From: Leifsonia sp. Leaf264
GTDB lineage: Bacteria; Actinomycetota; Actinomycetes; Actinomycetales; Microbacteriaceae
Assembly (NCBI RefSeq): GCF_001422325.1
Contig: NZ_LMMR01000002.1
Coordinates: forward strand, 1-64,000
Direction: 5' to 3'
DNA length: 64,000 nucleotides
A program made the position numbers and the translations under genes. Below the pieces are notes generated by a model. It made no database searches and was not told the DNA's origin. It worked only from the letters and a program-made list of their open reading frames with translations. Of this stretch, positions 46,604 to 55,315 are shown in pieces (the stretch's first letter is position 1; the number at the start of each line of letters is the position of its first letter).

Positions 46604-47920
46604 CTATTGCCCGCGTCGGAATACGCGCTTCCAGAAGCCCGGCGTTCCGGGCTTCTGTGGTGCCACGACAGCGGGGAGGTCGATGTGGAACTGGCCGATC
46701 TCCTGAGCCCCGAAACGCACTGTGCGGTACACCGCCGTACCGATGAGCACGCCGAGGGCGATCGAGATCACCGTGCTGAGCGCAGAACTCAGGTCTTGGG
46801 CGCTCTGGTCGGCGCCGAGCAGCTCCGTCACGCCGATCAGCCCCGCCGCCCCGGGCACCAGTAGCCAGAACGCCGGCAGGAAGGTGATCTGCGACGGGGC
46901 GCCGTGGCGCAGCGAGTCGATCCAGAGCACCACCGGAGTCATCAGAACGGCCCCGAAGAAGCCGCTCAGGCTCGCCCCGAAGAACACGCTGCCGACGAAC
47001 TGCCCGATGTAGGCGACGACCAGCACCAGCAGCACCCAGCCGAAGGTCTTCGCCGGCGCCGAGAAGTGCAGGTAGTTGCCGACTGCGAACAGCAGCAGGC
47101 CGAGCACCGGCAGCCACCACTCATGCGCCGGAGTGCTCTCAGACAGGTAGCTGTAGTCGTCGACGCCGACCAGCGTGCCTGCAGCGAGGATACCGAAGGT
47201 GAGCAGCGCCAACTGCACGAGCCCGCTGACCAGTCGGCTCGCGCCGGCGATCATCTGGCCGCTCGCGAGTTCGACGGTTCCCGTCGTGAGCAACCCGCCC
47301 GGCAGGAAGGTCACGAGCGGTGGGATCAGCACCAGCAGCGGATCGGACAGGTCGAACACGTCGGCGAGGAGGAACACCGCCAGCGAGCTGGTGAAGGCGG
47401 CCACGATCGGGAAGATCAGGTCGAGCGTCGACGATCGCACCAGCTTCATGAGCCCGACCAACAGACCCAGGAGGAACGCGAGCACGGCTCCCTCCACCGT
47501 CGGGAACAGCAGCAGGCCGAGACCGAGGGTCAGGATACCGTGACCGAGGGTGCGCAGAACCCAACCGAAGCGGGGCTTCGCCTCCCCGATGGCATTGAGC
47601 TCGCGGATGCCGTCGGCAGGGTCGACGCTGCCGTCCTGTGCCCGGTGGATGAGCCTGTAGAGCTGAGCGATCTGGTCGAAACGCAGTCCGGATCGCACCT
47701 GCGTCGAGATCGCGACATGGGTGTCGGCCGCGGGGCCGGTCTGCACCAGGATCACCGTCGGCAGCACGACGAAACCCGTGCCCGGCGCCCCGTAGGCGGC
47801 GGCGATCTCGTGCATGATCCTGCCGACCCTGTCGACGGACTCGCCGGCCGCGGTCATCCCCTCGGCCAGTCCCACGAGGAACGGACGCAGCTCGGCGTCC
47901 GTCGGGGTGCGCTCCGGCAT
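46604..47920 (-). CDS. threonine/serine exporter family protein (ThrE-like)
   Basis: A 438-residue membrane protein carrying both halves of the ThrE family: an N-terminal DUF1212-type domain with FLVGLAEGMTAAGESVDRV and the PTVILV strand followed by helices, and a C-terminal DUF3815-type set of helices (LLLFAVGNYLHFSAPAK onwards). About ten helices in all; the C-terminus is basic and cytoplasmic. Amino-acid export is the family role, with substrate unproven. No -10 or strong ribosome site was recognised ahead of its ATG. The 250 bp upstream hold no gene. Confidence 0.85.
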   Translation of the reverse strand: MPERTPTDAELRPFLVGLAEGMTAAGESVDRVGRIMHEIAAAYGAPGTGFVVLPTVILVQTGPAADTHVAISTQVRSGLRFDQIAQLYRLIHRAQDGSVDPADGIRELNAIGEAKPRFGWVLRTLGHGILTLGLGLLLFPTVEGAVLAFLLGLLVGLMKLVRSSTLDLIFPIVAAFTSSLAVFLLADVFDLSDPLLVLIPPLVTFLPGGLLTTGTVELASGQMIAGASRLVSGLVQLALLTFGILAAGTLVGVDDYSYLSESTPAHEWWLPVLGLLLFAVGNYLHFSAPAKTFGWVLLVLVVAYIGQFVGSVFFGASLSGFFGAVLMTPVVLWIDSLRHGAPSQITFLPAFWLLVPGAAGLIGVTELLGADQSAQDLSSALSTVISIALGVLIGTAVYRTVRFGAQEIGQFHIDLPAVVAPQKPGTPGFWKRVFRRGQ

Positions 47921-48173
47921 CCGCGCCCCGCTCAGATGCCTGCGACCGGGCGCGGGCCCACGGCAGTCATGGTGTCCACCAGATGCGCCACTACATCCCC
48001 CGTTCGCGAGAATCGCCGAGGGTTGTCACGCTATGCCCGGCGCCCGTGGCGCGGCAAGCGGCCGCCGATGAGAAAGCCCGCCTCCCGCGCCGTCCCTGGC
48101 GTGGTGGCGGCCTCAGCGCATCCGTGGTTCGTCTGTGCGGCGAACCGAGCGGATGCGAATGCCCGCTTTCCTC

Positions 48174-48296
48174 TTAGAAGATGCGGACGTACTCGCGCTT
48201 GGGGGTGCGGCCGTAGCCGTCCGACGCGAGAAGGGTGATGGTCCCGGCGATGGCGCCGACCGCGATGATGCCGAGGATGACGAGGAGCGCGATCAT
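48174..48296 (-). CDS. 40-residue single-helix membrane peptide
   Basis: ATG 48296 to TAA 48174 encodes MIALLVILGIIAVGAIAGT, then ITLLASDGYGRTPKREYVRI and F: one transmembrane helix followed by a short polar tail with a GYGRTPKRE motif. AAAGG lies about 11 nt upstream. The coherent membrane-plus-tail layout and the position divergent from a LysR gene support a real gene, possibly the LysR target. Function unknown. The spacer 47921-48173 on its other side shows nothing identifiable. Confidence 0.6.
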   Translation of the reverse strand: MIALLVILGIIAVGAIAGTITLLASDGYGRTPKREYVRIF

Positions 48297-48341
48297 GATG
48301 GAGCCTTTCGAGTTGGGTGGGTACTTTGATTCTGCTCTCCC

Positions 48342-48393
48342 GAACCATGCAGCACAATCGAATGGTTCTGCATAGTGGATGTAGGTTGACTAC
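48342..48393. promoter_or_regulatory. candidate LysR binding region with interleaved dyads
   Basis: Between the divergent 40-residue peptide and the LysR gene are GAACCAT / ATGGTTC (48342-48348, 48362-48368) interleaved with ATGCAG / CTGCAT (48347-48352, 48368-48373), and then GTAG-GTTGA-CTAC (48381-48393) ending at the LysR ATG. LysR regulators commonly bind dyads in such divergent spacers. The dyads are seen; binding is inferred. Confidence 0.5.
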
Positions 48394-49308
48394 ATGGATG
48401 TTCGACGACTCGATCTGCTCCGTGAACTGTCGGAACGCGGAAGCGTCACAGCTGTGGCGGAGGCGACCCATCGCACGCCGTCGGCGGTGTCGCAGCAGCT
48501 GAAGGTGCTCGAGCGGGAGGCCGGGATGCCGCTGACCGAACGCGTCGGTCGTGGCATCCAGCTCACCGGCGCAGGCATAGCGCTGGCCCGCAGCGCGACC
48601 GACGTGGCCGTCGCACTCGAGCGGGCCACGGCCCTGTGGGACGAGTTCCGCAACCATCCGAGCGGCGAGGTGCGCCTGGCCACGTTCCCGTCGGCCGGTC
48701 AGGTGCTGCTGCCCGGCGTCCTCGCCGACGTGTCGCTGATCCCCGGTCTCGTGGTGCACTGCTCCGATGGCGACGCCGAGCTTCTCGACTTCCCCTCGCT
48801 CACCGCCGACTTCGACATCGTGCTGGCGCACTCGCTGCGCGGCACGCGCGCCTGGGGCGGGCGCGGGCTGCGTGCGGTGCCGCTCATGATCGAGCCCCTC
48901 GACATCGCCATCCCGCCCGATCATCGGCTCGCCGGTCGCAGCTACCTGACGCCGGCCGACGTGATCGACGATCCGTGGATCGGGGTGCCCGTCGGCTTCC
49001 CGTTCGAGCGCATCCTGCACGACATCGAGCAGGTGGCCGGGCACCGCGCGACGGTGTTCCAGCGCATCAGCGACCTGCGCATGGTGGAGTCGTTCGTGGC
49101 GGCGGGGCTCGGCATCTCGCTCATCCCGCGCTACACCTCGGGGGGCATCGACCCGAGTCGCGTCATCCTGAAGCCTCTGCGGGGAGTGGATGCCGAACGC
49201 GACATCGTCGCGCTGCTGCGACCCGACGTGGCGGAACGCCTCGCGGTGCGCACCGTGGTCGACATCCTGCGCACTCGTGCGGCCGAGATCGAGGCCGCGC
49301 ACGCGTAG
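48394..49308 (+). CDS. LysR family transcriptional regulator
   Basis: A 304-residue regulator: N-terminal helix-turn-helix (residues 1-60, DLLRELSERGSVTAVAEATHRTP in which SVTAVAEATH and SAVSQQLKVLE are diagnostic) and a periplasmic-binding-like effector domain from about residue 90. The closest resemblance in style is to ArgP/IciA-like actinobacterial LysR proteins. It diverges from the 40-residue membrane peptide, with dyads in the spacer. The effector is unknown. Confidence 0.9.
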   Translation: MDVRRLDLLRELSERGSVTAVAEATHRTPSAVSQQLKVLEREAGMPLTERVGRGIQLTGAGIALARSATDVAVALERATALWDEFRNHPSGEVRLATFPSAGQVLLPGVLADVSLIPGLVVHCSDGDAELLDFPSLTADFDIVLAHSLRGTRAWGGRGLRAVPLMIEPLDIAIPPDHRLAGRSYLTPADVIDDPWIGVPVGFPFERILHDIEQVAGHRATVFQRISDLRMVESFVAAGLGISLIPRYTSGGIDPSRVILKPLRGVDAERDIVALLRPDVAERLAVRTVVDILRTRAAEIEAAHA

Positions 49309-49443
49309 CGCGGCGGCGCAGGGACCACGGGAACAGCATCCGCCCGTCGATATCCGTCACTCGTCGGCCCTCGACGGCGGCTTCGGATGTCGGATGCCAC
49401 AGTGCGTGCCGCGCCCGAGCGACGGGTGAGTAGGCTGCCGCTG

Positions 49444-50202
49444 ATGAGCGACACGATTCTCCTCGAGGTGACGGACGGGCTCGCCCACGTCACCCTCAAC
49501 CGTCCCGAGCGTCTCAACGCGATCAACCCCGAGGCCGCCGAACGATGGCGCGACATCGGGCGCGAGATCGCCGAGCGCGACGACATCGGCGCCGTGCTCT
49601 TCGATGCGGCCGGCCGGGCGTTCTGCGCCGGGGGCGACGTGCGCGAGATGGGCACGACGGTGGGGGACGGATCGGCCATCGCCGCGCACGCCGACGTGAT
49701 CCACGCCGGCCACGTGTTCTTCCGGGAGAGCGGCAAGCCCATCGTGGCTGCCGTGCAGGGCGCCGTCGCCGGCGGCGGGCTCGGCTTCATGCTGTGCGCC
49801 GACGTGATCGTGGCGTCCGACCAGGCCAGCTTCGCGAGCAAGTACTCCGACATCGGCCTCACTCCGGACTGCGGCGTGAGCACCCTGCTGCCCGAGGCCG
49901 TCGGCATGCGGCGGGCACTCGAGCTCACCCTGACGTCACGCCGGCTGACGGCAGCCGAGGCTCTCGATTGGGGCCTGGTGACCGAGGTCGTGGACGCGGA
50001 CGCCGTCGGCCAGCGAGCACGGGCGATCGCCGAGGCCTGGCTGGCCGGCGCGACCGGGGCTTTCGGCCAGGCGAAGCGGCTCCTGCTGGCGAGCAGCGGG
50101 CGCAGTTTCCAGCAGAACCTCGACGACGAGGCGCGCACCATCGGCGCCGCGTTCGGAACGCCGGAGGCGCAGGCGCGCATCGCGGCGTTCGCCACCCGCT
50201 GA
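49444..50202 (+). CDS. enoyl-CoA hydratase/isomerase family protein
   Basis: A 252-residue crotonase-fold protein. The CoA and oxyanion motif is AGRAFCAGGDVREM, followed by AAVQGAVAGGGLGFMLCADV and YSDIGLTPDCGVSTLL; the Asp in LTPDCG resembles PaaG/isomerase-type members rather than hydratases with Glu. It could act in fatty-acid or aromatic catabolism. ATG 49444 follows -10-like TAGGCT (49431-49436) by 7 nt. Its TGA stop is formed by the first bases of the REP-like element that follows. Confidence 0.88.
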   Translation: MSDTILLEVTDGLAHVTLNRPERLNAINPEAAERWRDIGREIAERDDIGAVLFDAAGRAFCAGGDVREMGTTVGDGSAIAAHADVIHAGHVFFRESGKPIVAAVQGAVAGGGLGFMLCADVIVASDQASFASKYSDIGLTPDCGVSTLLPEAVGMRRALELTLTSRRLTAAEALDWGLVTEVVDADAVGQRARAIAEAWLAGATGAFGQAKRLLLASSGRSFQQNLDDEARTIGAAFGTPEAQARIAAFATR

Positions 50203-50303
50203 TCGAGTAGCGCCCGAGCGCAGCGAGGACGCGTATCGAGATCCGCCGTGACGGGTGGTTTCGATACGGCTGCTCGCTGCGCTCGCGGCCTACTCAACCA
50301 GCG
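50199..50303. repeat. REP-like inverted repeat element, copy 1
   Basis: Left arm CTGATCGAGTAGCGCCCGAG... (50199-50242) and an inverted right arm ending ...GCCTACTCAACCAGC (about 50258-50303) are diverged copies of one 44-bp unit containing GAGTAG, GAGCGCAGCGAG and CGTATCGAGA. The element separates convergent genes and could act as a terminator. The same unit recurs at 51852 and 53226. Confidence 0.85.
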
Positions 50304-50312
50304 AGATGACGC

Positions 50313-51806
50313 TCAGTCGTGCTGCGGGAAGCCCAGGTTGATGCCGCCGTGGCTCGGGTCGAGCCAGCGCGACGTGATCGCCTTCTCGCGGGTGAAGAAC
50401 TGGACGCCAGCAGGGCCGTAGGCCTTCGCGTCGCCGAACAGGGAGGCCTTCCAGCCGCCGAAGGAGTGGTACGCCACGGGCACGGGGATCGGCACGTTGA
50501 CGCCCACCATGCCCACCTGCACCTCGCGCTGGAAGCGCCGCGCGGCGCCGCCGTCGTTTGTGAAGATGGCCGTTCCGTTCCCGTACTTCCCGTCGTTGAT
50601 GATGCCGAGCCCCTCCTCATAGGAGGAGACGCGCACGATCGACAGCACGGGGCCGAAGATCTCGTCGGTGTAGACCGATGACGTGAGCGGCACCTTGTCG
50701 ATGAGGGTCGGGCCGAGCCAGAACCCCTCGGCCGCCCCGTCGAACTCGCCGTCGCGTCCGTCGACGACCACGGTCGCGCCGTCGGTCGCGGCGACGTCGA
50801 TGTAGGACGCCACCTTGTCGCGATGCACCTCGGTGATCAGCGGTCCCATGTCGCAGGAGCGGCGACCGTCGCCGGTCGTCAGTCCGGCCATGCGCTCGGT
50901 GATCTTCGCCACCAACTCGTCGGCGATGGAGTCGACGGCGAGCACCACCGAGATGGCCATGCAGCGCTCGCCCGCAGACCCGAAGCCGGCGTTCACGGCG
51001 GCGTCGGCAGTGAGGTCGAGATCGGCATCCGGCAGCACCAGCATGTGGTTCTTGGCGCCGCCGAGGGCCTGCACGCGCTTGCCGTTGGCCGAGGCGGTCT
51101 CGTAGATGTACTGGGCGATCGGCGTCGAGCCGACGAAGGAGATGGAGGCGACATCCGGATGCGTCAACAGCGCGTCGACGGCCTCCTTGTCGCCGTGCAC
51201 CACATTGAAGACGCCGGCCGGCAGCCCGGCCTCGGCGAACAGCTCGGCCATCCAGATGGCGGCCGACGGGTCCTTCTCGCTCGGCTTCAGCACGACGGTG
51301 TTACCGGCCGCGATAGCGATGGGGAAGAACCAGAGCGGCACCATGGCCGGGAAGTTGAACGGCGAGATGATGCCGACGACCCCGAGCGGCTGGCGCACCG
51401 TGTAGACGTCGACGCCGGTGGAGACGTTCTCGGAGTAGTCGCCCTTGGTGAGGTGGGCGATGCCGCAGGCGAACTCCACCACCTCGAGGCCGCGCGCGAT
51501 CTCACCGCCGGCATCCGAGAGCACCTTGCCGTGTTCGCTGGTGAGGATCTCGGCGAGCTCGCCCTTGCGTGAGTTCAGCAGCTCGCGGAACGCGAACATC
51601 ACCTGCTGGCGACGCGCGATCGAGGTCTCGTTCCAGGCCGGGAACGCTGCTGCCGCTGCAGCGACCGCTGCGCCCACATCGGCGACGCTGCCCAGCCGCA
51701 CCTCCTTCTGCACGATGCCCTTCGCGGGGTCGTAGACGGGCGCTGTGCGCGTCGACTCCCCAGCACTGGCAGCTCCGTTGATCCAGTGGTCGAGCGTGGT
51801 GGTCAT
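50313..51806 (-). CDS. mmsA: CoA-acylating methylmalonate/malonate-semialdehyde dehydrogenase
   Basis: A 497-residue aldehyde dehydrogenase of the MmsA type. It has the NAD-binding SFVGSTPIAQYIYETA, the catalytic Cys282 in GSAGERCMA, and the MmsA markers SPFNFPAMVPLWFFPIAIA and GAKNHMLVLPDADLD. It lacks the conserved Glu general base of ordinary aldehyde dehydrogenases, as expected for the CoA-acylating family. In this operon the substrate is probably malonate semialdehyde from beta-alanine, giving acetyl-CoA, CO2 and NADH. It is the last gene of the pyrimidine-type operon. Confidence 0.92.
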   Translation of the reverse strand: MTTTLDHWINGAASAGESTRTAPVYDPAKGIVQKEVRLGSVADVGAAVAAAAAAFPAWNETSIARRQQVMFAFRELLNSRKGELAEILTSEHGKVLSDAGGEIARGLEVVEFACGIAHLTKGDYSENVSTGVDVYTVRQPLGVVGIISPFNFPAMVPLWFFPIAIAAGNTVVLKPSEKDPSAAIWMAELFAEAGLPAGVFNVVHGDKEAVDALLTHPDVASISFVGSTPIAQYIYETASANGKRVQALGGAKNHMLVLPDADLDLTADAAVNAGFGSAGERCMAISVVLAVDSIADELVAKITERMAGLTTGDGRRSCDMGPLITEVHRDKVASYIDVAATDGATVVVDGRDGEFDGAAEGFWLGPTLIDKVPLTSSVYTDEIFGPVLSIVRVSSYEEGLGIINDGKYGNGTAIFTNDGGAARRFQREVQVGMVGVNVPIPVPVAYHSFGGWKASLFGDAKAYGPAGVQFFTREKAITSRWLDPSHGGINLGFPQHD

Positions 51807-51851
51807 GATGGGTCCGATCTGTGTTCGTGGGTTCTGAGGTGAGGTGGATGT

Positions 51852-51894
51852 GGTCTCGATGCGCGTCGACGTCGTCGGCGCTACTCGGCCAGCG
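51852..51894. repeat. half REP-like element overlapping the aminotransferase stop
   Basis: A single unit of the family at 50199 and 53226. On the minus strand it reads CTGGCCGAGTAG... to ...CGCATCGAGACC, and its GAGTAG supplies the TAG stop of the aminotransferase, so the last four codons (LPLAE end) lie inside the repeat. No inverted partner is present. Confidence 0.75.
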
Positions 51895-53203
51895 GGAGTG
51901 AGAGCACCTCGTCGTAGGTGGCGAGCGCCTCGGCGACCTCGTCGTCGGTGACGGTGCAGGGCGGCACGACATGGATGCGGTTGTCGGCGGTGAACGGCAG
52001 CAGTCCGCGTTCCACCAGCGCACCCTTGATGTGCCCGATGACGGCGGCGCTCACGGGCTCGCGGGTCTCGCGGTCCGCGACGAGCTCGAGGGCCCAGAAC
52101 ACGCCCTCCCCACGCACCTCACCGATGATCTCGTGCTTGGCGAACAGCTCGGCGAGTCCGGGACCGATGGCCTCCCGCCCCACCCGGGCGGCGTTCTCGA
52201 CGATGCCCTCCGAGCTCATCGCGTCGAGGGCACCGACGATGGCTGCCATGGCGAGCGGATGCCCGCTGTAGGTGAGGCCGCCGGGGAAGACCGCGGTGTC
52301 CCAGGTCGCCGCGATGGCGTCGGAGATGATCACGCCGCCGGCCGGAACGTAGCCCGAGTTCACGCCCTTGGCGAAGGTGATGAGGTCGGGCACGAGGTCG
52401 TAGCCCTCGAAGGCGAACCACCGGCCGGTGCGGCCGAAGCCGCACATCACCTCGTCGGTGATGATGAGGATGCCGTAGCGGTCGGCGATGGCCCGCACCC
52501 CGGCGAGGTAGCCGGGCGGGGGAATCAGCACGCCGGCCGTGCCGGGGATGGTCTCGAGCAGGATGGCCGCGATCGACGACGGTCCCTCCGACTGGATGAC
52601 GCGCTCGAGGTGGCGCAGGGCGCGCTCCGACTCCTGCTCGGGCGTCGTCGCCCAGAACTCGCTGCGGTAGAGCCATGGGCCGAAGAAGTGCACGTGCCCG
52701 CGGGCGTACTCATTCGGCACGCGTCGCCAGTCTCCGGTCGCGACCACGGCGGCTCCGGTGTTGCCGTGGTACGAGCGGTAGGTCGAGAGGATCTTGTCGC
52801 GGCCCGTGTACAGGCGCGCCATGCGGATGGCGTTCTCGTTCGCATCCGCCCCTCCATTGGTGAAGAAGACCTTGGAGAAGCCGGCCGGGGCGCGGTCGGT
52901 GATGCGCTTGGCGGCCTCGCCGCGGGCGAGGTTGGCCGTGGCCGGCGCGACTGTCGCCAGCAGGTCGGCCTGTTCGTGGATGGCCGCTATGACCGACGGA
53001 TGCTGGTGGCCGATGTTCGTGTTCACCAGCTGCGAGGAGAAGTCGAGCCAGCTGCGCCCGGCGTGGTCCCACACGCGGGAACCGGAACCGCCGGCGATCA
53101 CCAACGGGTTCAGCCCGGCCTGCGCCGACCAGGAGTGGAAGACGTGCGCAGCGTCGAGCTCGCGCGTGCGGTCGTCGAGTTCGGAGAGTTCCAGGTCGGT
53201 CAT
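51881..53203 (-). CDS. class III PLP aminotransferase, probably beta-alanine transaminase
   Basis: A 440-residue fold-type I aminotransferase. The PLP lysine is Lys279 in ITFAKGVNSGYVP, the cofactor Asp250 is in ITDEVMCGFGRTG, and FFTNGGADANENAIRMAR binds the phosphate. Sitting between the importer and mmsA, its likely reaction is beta-alanine plus pyruvate or 2-oxoglutarate to malonate semialdehyde. AAAGG lies 9 nt before the ATG. The C-terminal codons and stop come from a REP-like unit. Confidence 0.88.
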   Translation of the reverse strand: MTDLELSELDDRTRELDAAHVFHSWSAQAGLNPLVIAGGSGSRVWDHAGRSWLDFSSQLVNTNIGHQHPSVIAAIHEQADLLATVAPATANLARGEAAKRITDRAPAGFSKVFFTNGGADANENAIRMARLYTGRDKILSTYRSYHGNTGAAVVATGDWRRVPNEYARGHVHFFGPWLYRSEFWATTPEQESERALRHLERVIQSEGPSSIAAILLETIPGTAGVLIPPPGYLAGVRAIADRYGILIITDEVMCGFGRTGRWFAFEGYDLVPDLITFAKGVNSGYVPAGGVIISDAIAATWDTAVFPGGLTYSGHPLAMAAIVGALDAMSSEGIVENAARVGREAIGPGLAELFAKHEIIGEVRGEGVFWALELVADRETREPVSAAVIGHIKGALVERGLLPFTADNRIHVVPPCTVTDDEVAEALATYDEVLSLPLAE

Positions 53204-53225
53204 GCTGAGTGCCTTTCATCCACCG

Positions 53226-53326
53226 CTGGTCGAGTAGCGACCGAGCGGAGCGAGGACGCGTATCGAGACCCGGTGAGGTGATCTCGATACGCGTCCGACT
53301 CCGTCGGGCGCTACTCGATCAACGAG
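53226..53326. repeat. REP-like inverted repeat element, copy 2
   Basis: Left arm CTGGTCGAGTAGCGACCGAG... ending TATCGAGACC (53226-53270) and inverted right arm ATCTCGATACGCG...CTACTCGATCAACGAG (53281-53326), 10 bp apart. It lies inside the operon between the binding-protein gene and the aminotransferase gene. The hairpin may stabilise or reduce the distal mRNA. Confidence 0.85.
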
Positions 53327-53332
53327 TACTGC

Positions 53333-54484
53333 TTAGTTGCCGCCCTCGGCGAGGGTGACGTCGATGGGCTCGAAGTCGGCACCGGTGGTGTCGACGCCTT
53401 CGTCCTTCAGCTCGGCGAGAGCCTTCTCCACGTACTCGTTCGAGTAGGCGTCGGCCGGCGGATCGGTCGTGATGATGGTCGCGCCGGTCTCGTTCTTCGT
53501 CTTCATCGCGATGTCGACCGTCTGCTTCCAGGCGGCCTCGTCAATCATTCCGACGCCGTTGGTCGAGGGCCAGATCAGCTTGTTGACCTCGTTGGTCATC
53601 CACAGCTGGTGGCTCGCGCCGAGCGTCGATCCCGCCGCCGTCACGATGCCGGCTGCCTTCTCGGCGTTGTCGCGCGCGTAGACCCAGCCCTTGATGGAGG
53701 CCTTGATGAACTTGACCGTGGTGTCGGCGTAGTCCTTGTCGTCGGCGAGCTTGTCGGCATCCGCCCAGATCGCATCCTGGAGCATGGCTGTTCCGACGTC
53801 GTTCCAGTTGATGACGTTGAGGTCGTCGGGCTGGTAGAGCTCGCCCGTCGCCGGGTTCTTCGTCTCCAGCACCTGCGCGTACTCGTTGTAGGTCATGGCC
53901 TGGGCCGCGTCGATGTCGCCGGCGAGGAAGCCGTTCATGTCGAAGGCCTGCTGCACGAGCGAGATGTCTCCGACGTCGACGCCGTCCTTCTGCATGCCAG
54001 CGAAGAGCTCCCACTCGTTGCCGTAGCCCCAGCTGCCCACCTTCTTGCCGGCCAGGTCGGACGGCGAGGTGATGTCCTTGTCCTTGAACGAGATCTGGGT
54101 GGTCGCGCTGCGCTCGAAGATCTGCGCGACGTCGGTGATGTGAGCGCCCTGCTCGATGGAACCGAGCACTTTCGGGACCCACGAGATGGCGTAGTCGACA
54201 TCGCCGGAGGCCAGCGCATCCTGCGGGACGATGTCGGCGCCGCCCTCCACGATCTCGACGTCGAGGCCCTCATCCTCGTAGTAGCCCTGGTCGACGGCGG
54301 CGTAGTAGCCGGCGAACTGGGCTTGGGAGAACCACTGGAGCTGGAGCTTCACGGGGGTGAGTTCACCGCCGGCGTCCGACGTGCTGTCCGAGTCGCTGCC
54401 GGTGCTGCTGCATCCGCTGAGAACGAGTGCCGAGACGGCCAGTGCTGCTGCCGTGCCGATGACGTACTGTCTGCTGCGTTTCAT
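53333..54484 (-). CDS. ABC transporter substrate-binding lipoprotein (NMT1/THI5-like)
   Basis: A 383-residue binding protein with a lipobox LVLSGC (lipidated Cys25), a Ser/Asp linker, then the NMT1/THI5 fold: VKLQLQWFSQAQFAGYYAA, in which QLQWFSQAQFAGYY is characteristic, and GYYEDEGLDVEIVEGG. Relatives bind pyrimidine precursors or other small heterocycles, which suits a pyrimidine-catabolic operon. ATG 54484 has a strong AAGGAGGAA box. It works with the two permeases and the ATPase encoded upstream. Confidence 0.92.
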   Translation of the reverse strand: MKRSRQYVIGTAAALAVSALVLSGCSSTGSDSDSTSDAGGELTPVKLQLQWFSQAQFAGYYAAVDQGYYEDEGLDVEIVEGGADIVPQDALASGDVDYAISWVPKVLGSIEQGAHITDVAQIFERSATTQISFKDKDITSPSDLAGKKVGSWGYGNEWELFAGMQKDGVDVGDISLVQQAFDMNGFLAGDIDAAQAMTYNEYAQVLETKNPATGELYQPDDLNVINWNDVGTAMLQDAIWADADKLADDKDYADTTVKFIKASIKGWVYARDNAEKAAGIVTAAGSTLGASHQLWMTNEVNKLIWPSTNGVGMIDEAAWKQTVDIAMKTKNETGATIITTDPPADAYSNEYVEKALAELKDEGVDTTGADFEPIDVTLAEGGN

Positions 54485-54544
54485 TTCTTCCTCCTTCAGG
54501 TGCCTCTTGGTGTGGTGCAACGTGGCCGGATGACCGGCGCACGA

Positions 54545-55315
54545 TTACGCGCTCGGACGATGCCGAGACGCGAGTCTCTCGAGGGCCAGGGTCGCTCCGT
54601 AGAACAGCAGGCCGAGAACGATGGATCCGAGCACGTAAGCCCAGGCGAGCGCGTAGTTGCTGCTCGACGCCGCCGAGGTGATCGACTTGCCGAGACCGCC
54701 GACCGGGCCTCCGAAGTACTCGGCGATGAGGGCGGAGATGACGGCGAGCGACGATGCGATGCGCAGCCCGGTGAACACGAACGGCGTGGCCGTCGGCAGC
54801 GTGACGACCCTGGTGGCCTGCCACGGGGTCGCCGCCGTCGCGCGCATCAGGTCGCGGTGCACCGGACGCACCTGGCGCAGACCGCGGAGCGAGTTGAGGT
54901 AGACGGGGATGAACACGGCGATCGCGGCAACGATCTGCCGGGCCGTCTCCTCGGCGGCGCCGAACATCGAGTAGAGCACCGGGGCCAGCGCCACGATCGG
55001 GATGACCGAGAGGGCGGCGACGAGTCCGGCGCTCAGCTCGTCGACGATCGGCAGCAACGCGGCGATGACGGCGGCCACCACGCCGACGATCCCGCCGACG
55101 ATGAGGCCGATGAGCGCATTCGTTCCCGTGATCACGGATGCCGCCCACACCGTCGGGATGTTGTCGACGAACTGGGTGCCGATCGCCACCGGGCTCGGCA
55201 GCACGAACGGCTTGATGTCGAGGGCCATGACGGCGAGCTGCCAGATGAGCAGTGCCCCGATGCCCAGCACGAGCGGAGCGACCACCGCCCTCGTCGAGCC
55301 GATCGCGGGCCTCAT
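54545..55315 (-). CDS. ABC transporter permease (SsuC/TauC type), second
   Basis: A 256-residue BPD_transp_1 permease with six helices and the ATPase-contact EAA-like loop in RPVHRDLMRATAATPWQATRVVTLPTA, within which MRATAATPWQATR is the recognisable part. Its start overlaps the ATPase stop by 4 bp. Together with the permease at 56163 it should form a heterodimeric channel. A 60-bp gap separates it from the binding-protein gene. Confidence 0.92.
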   Translation of the reverse strand: MRPAIGSTRAVVAPLVLGIGALLIWQLAVMALDIKPFVLPSPVAIGTQFVDNIPTVWAASVITGTNALIGLIVGGIVGVVAAVIAALLPIVDELSAGLVAALSVIPIVALAPVLYSMFGAAEETARQIVAAIAVFIPVYLNSLRGLRQVRPVHRDLMRATAATPWQATRVVTLPTATPFVFTGLRIASSLAVISALIAEYFGGPVGGLGKSITSAASSSNYALAWAYVLGSIVLGLLFYGATLALERLASRHRPSA

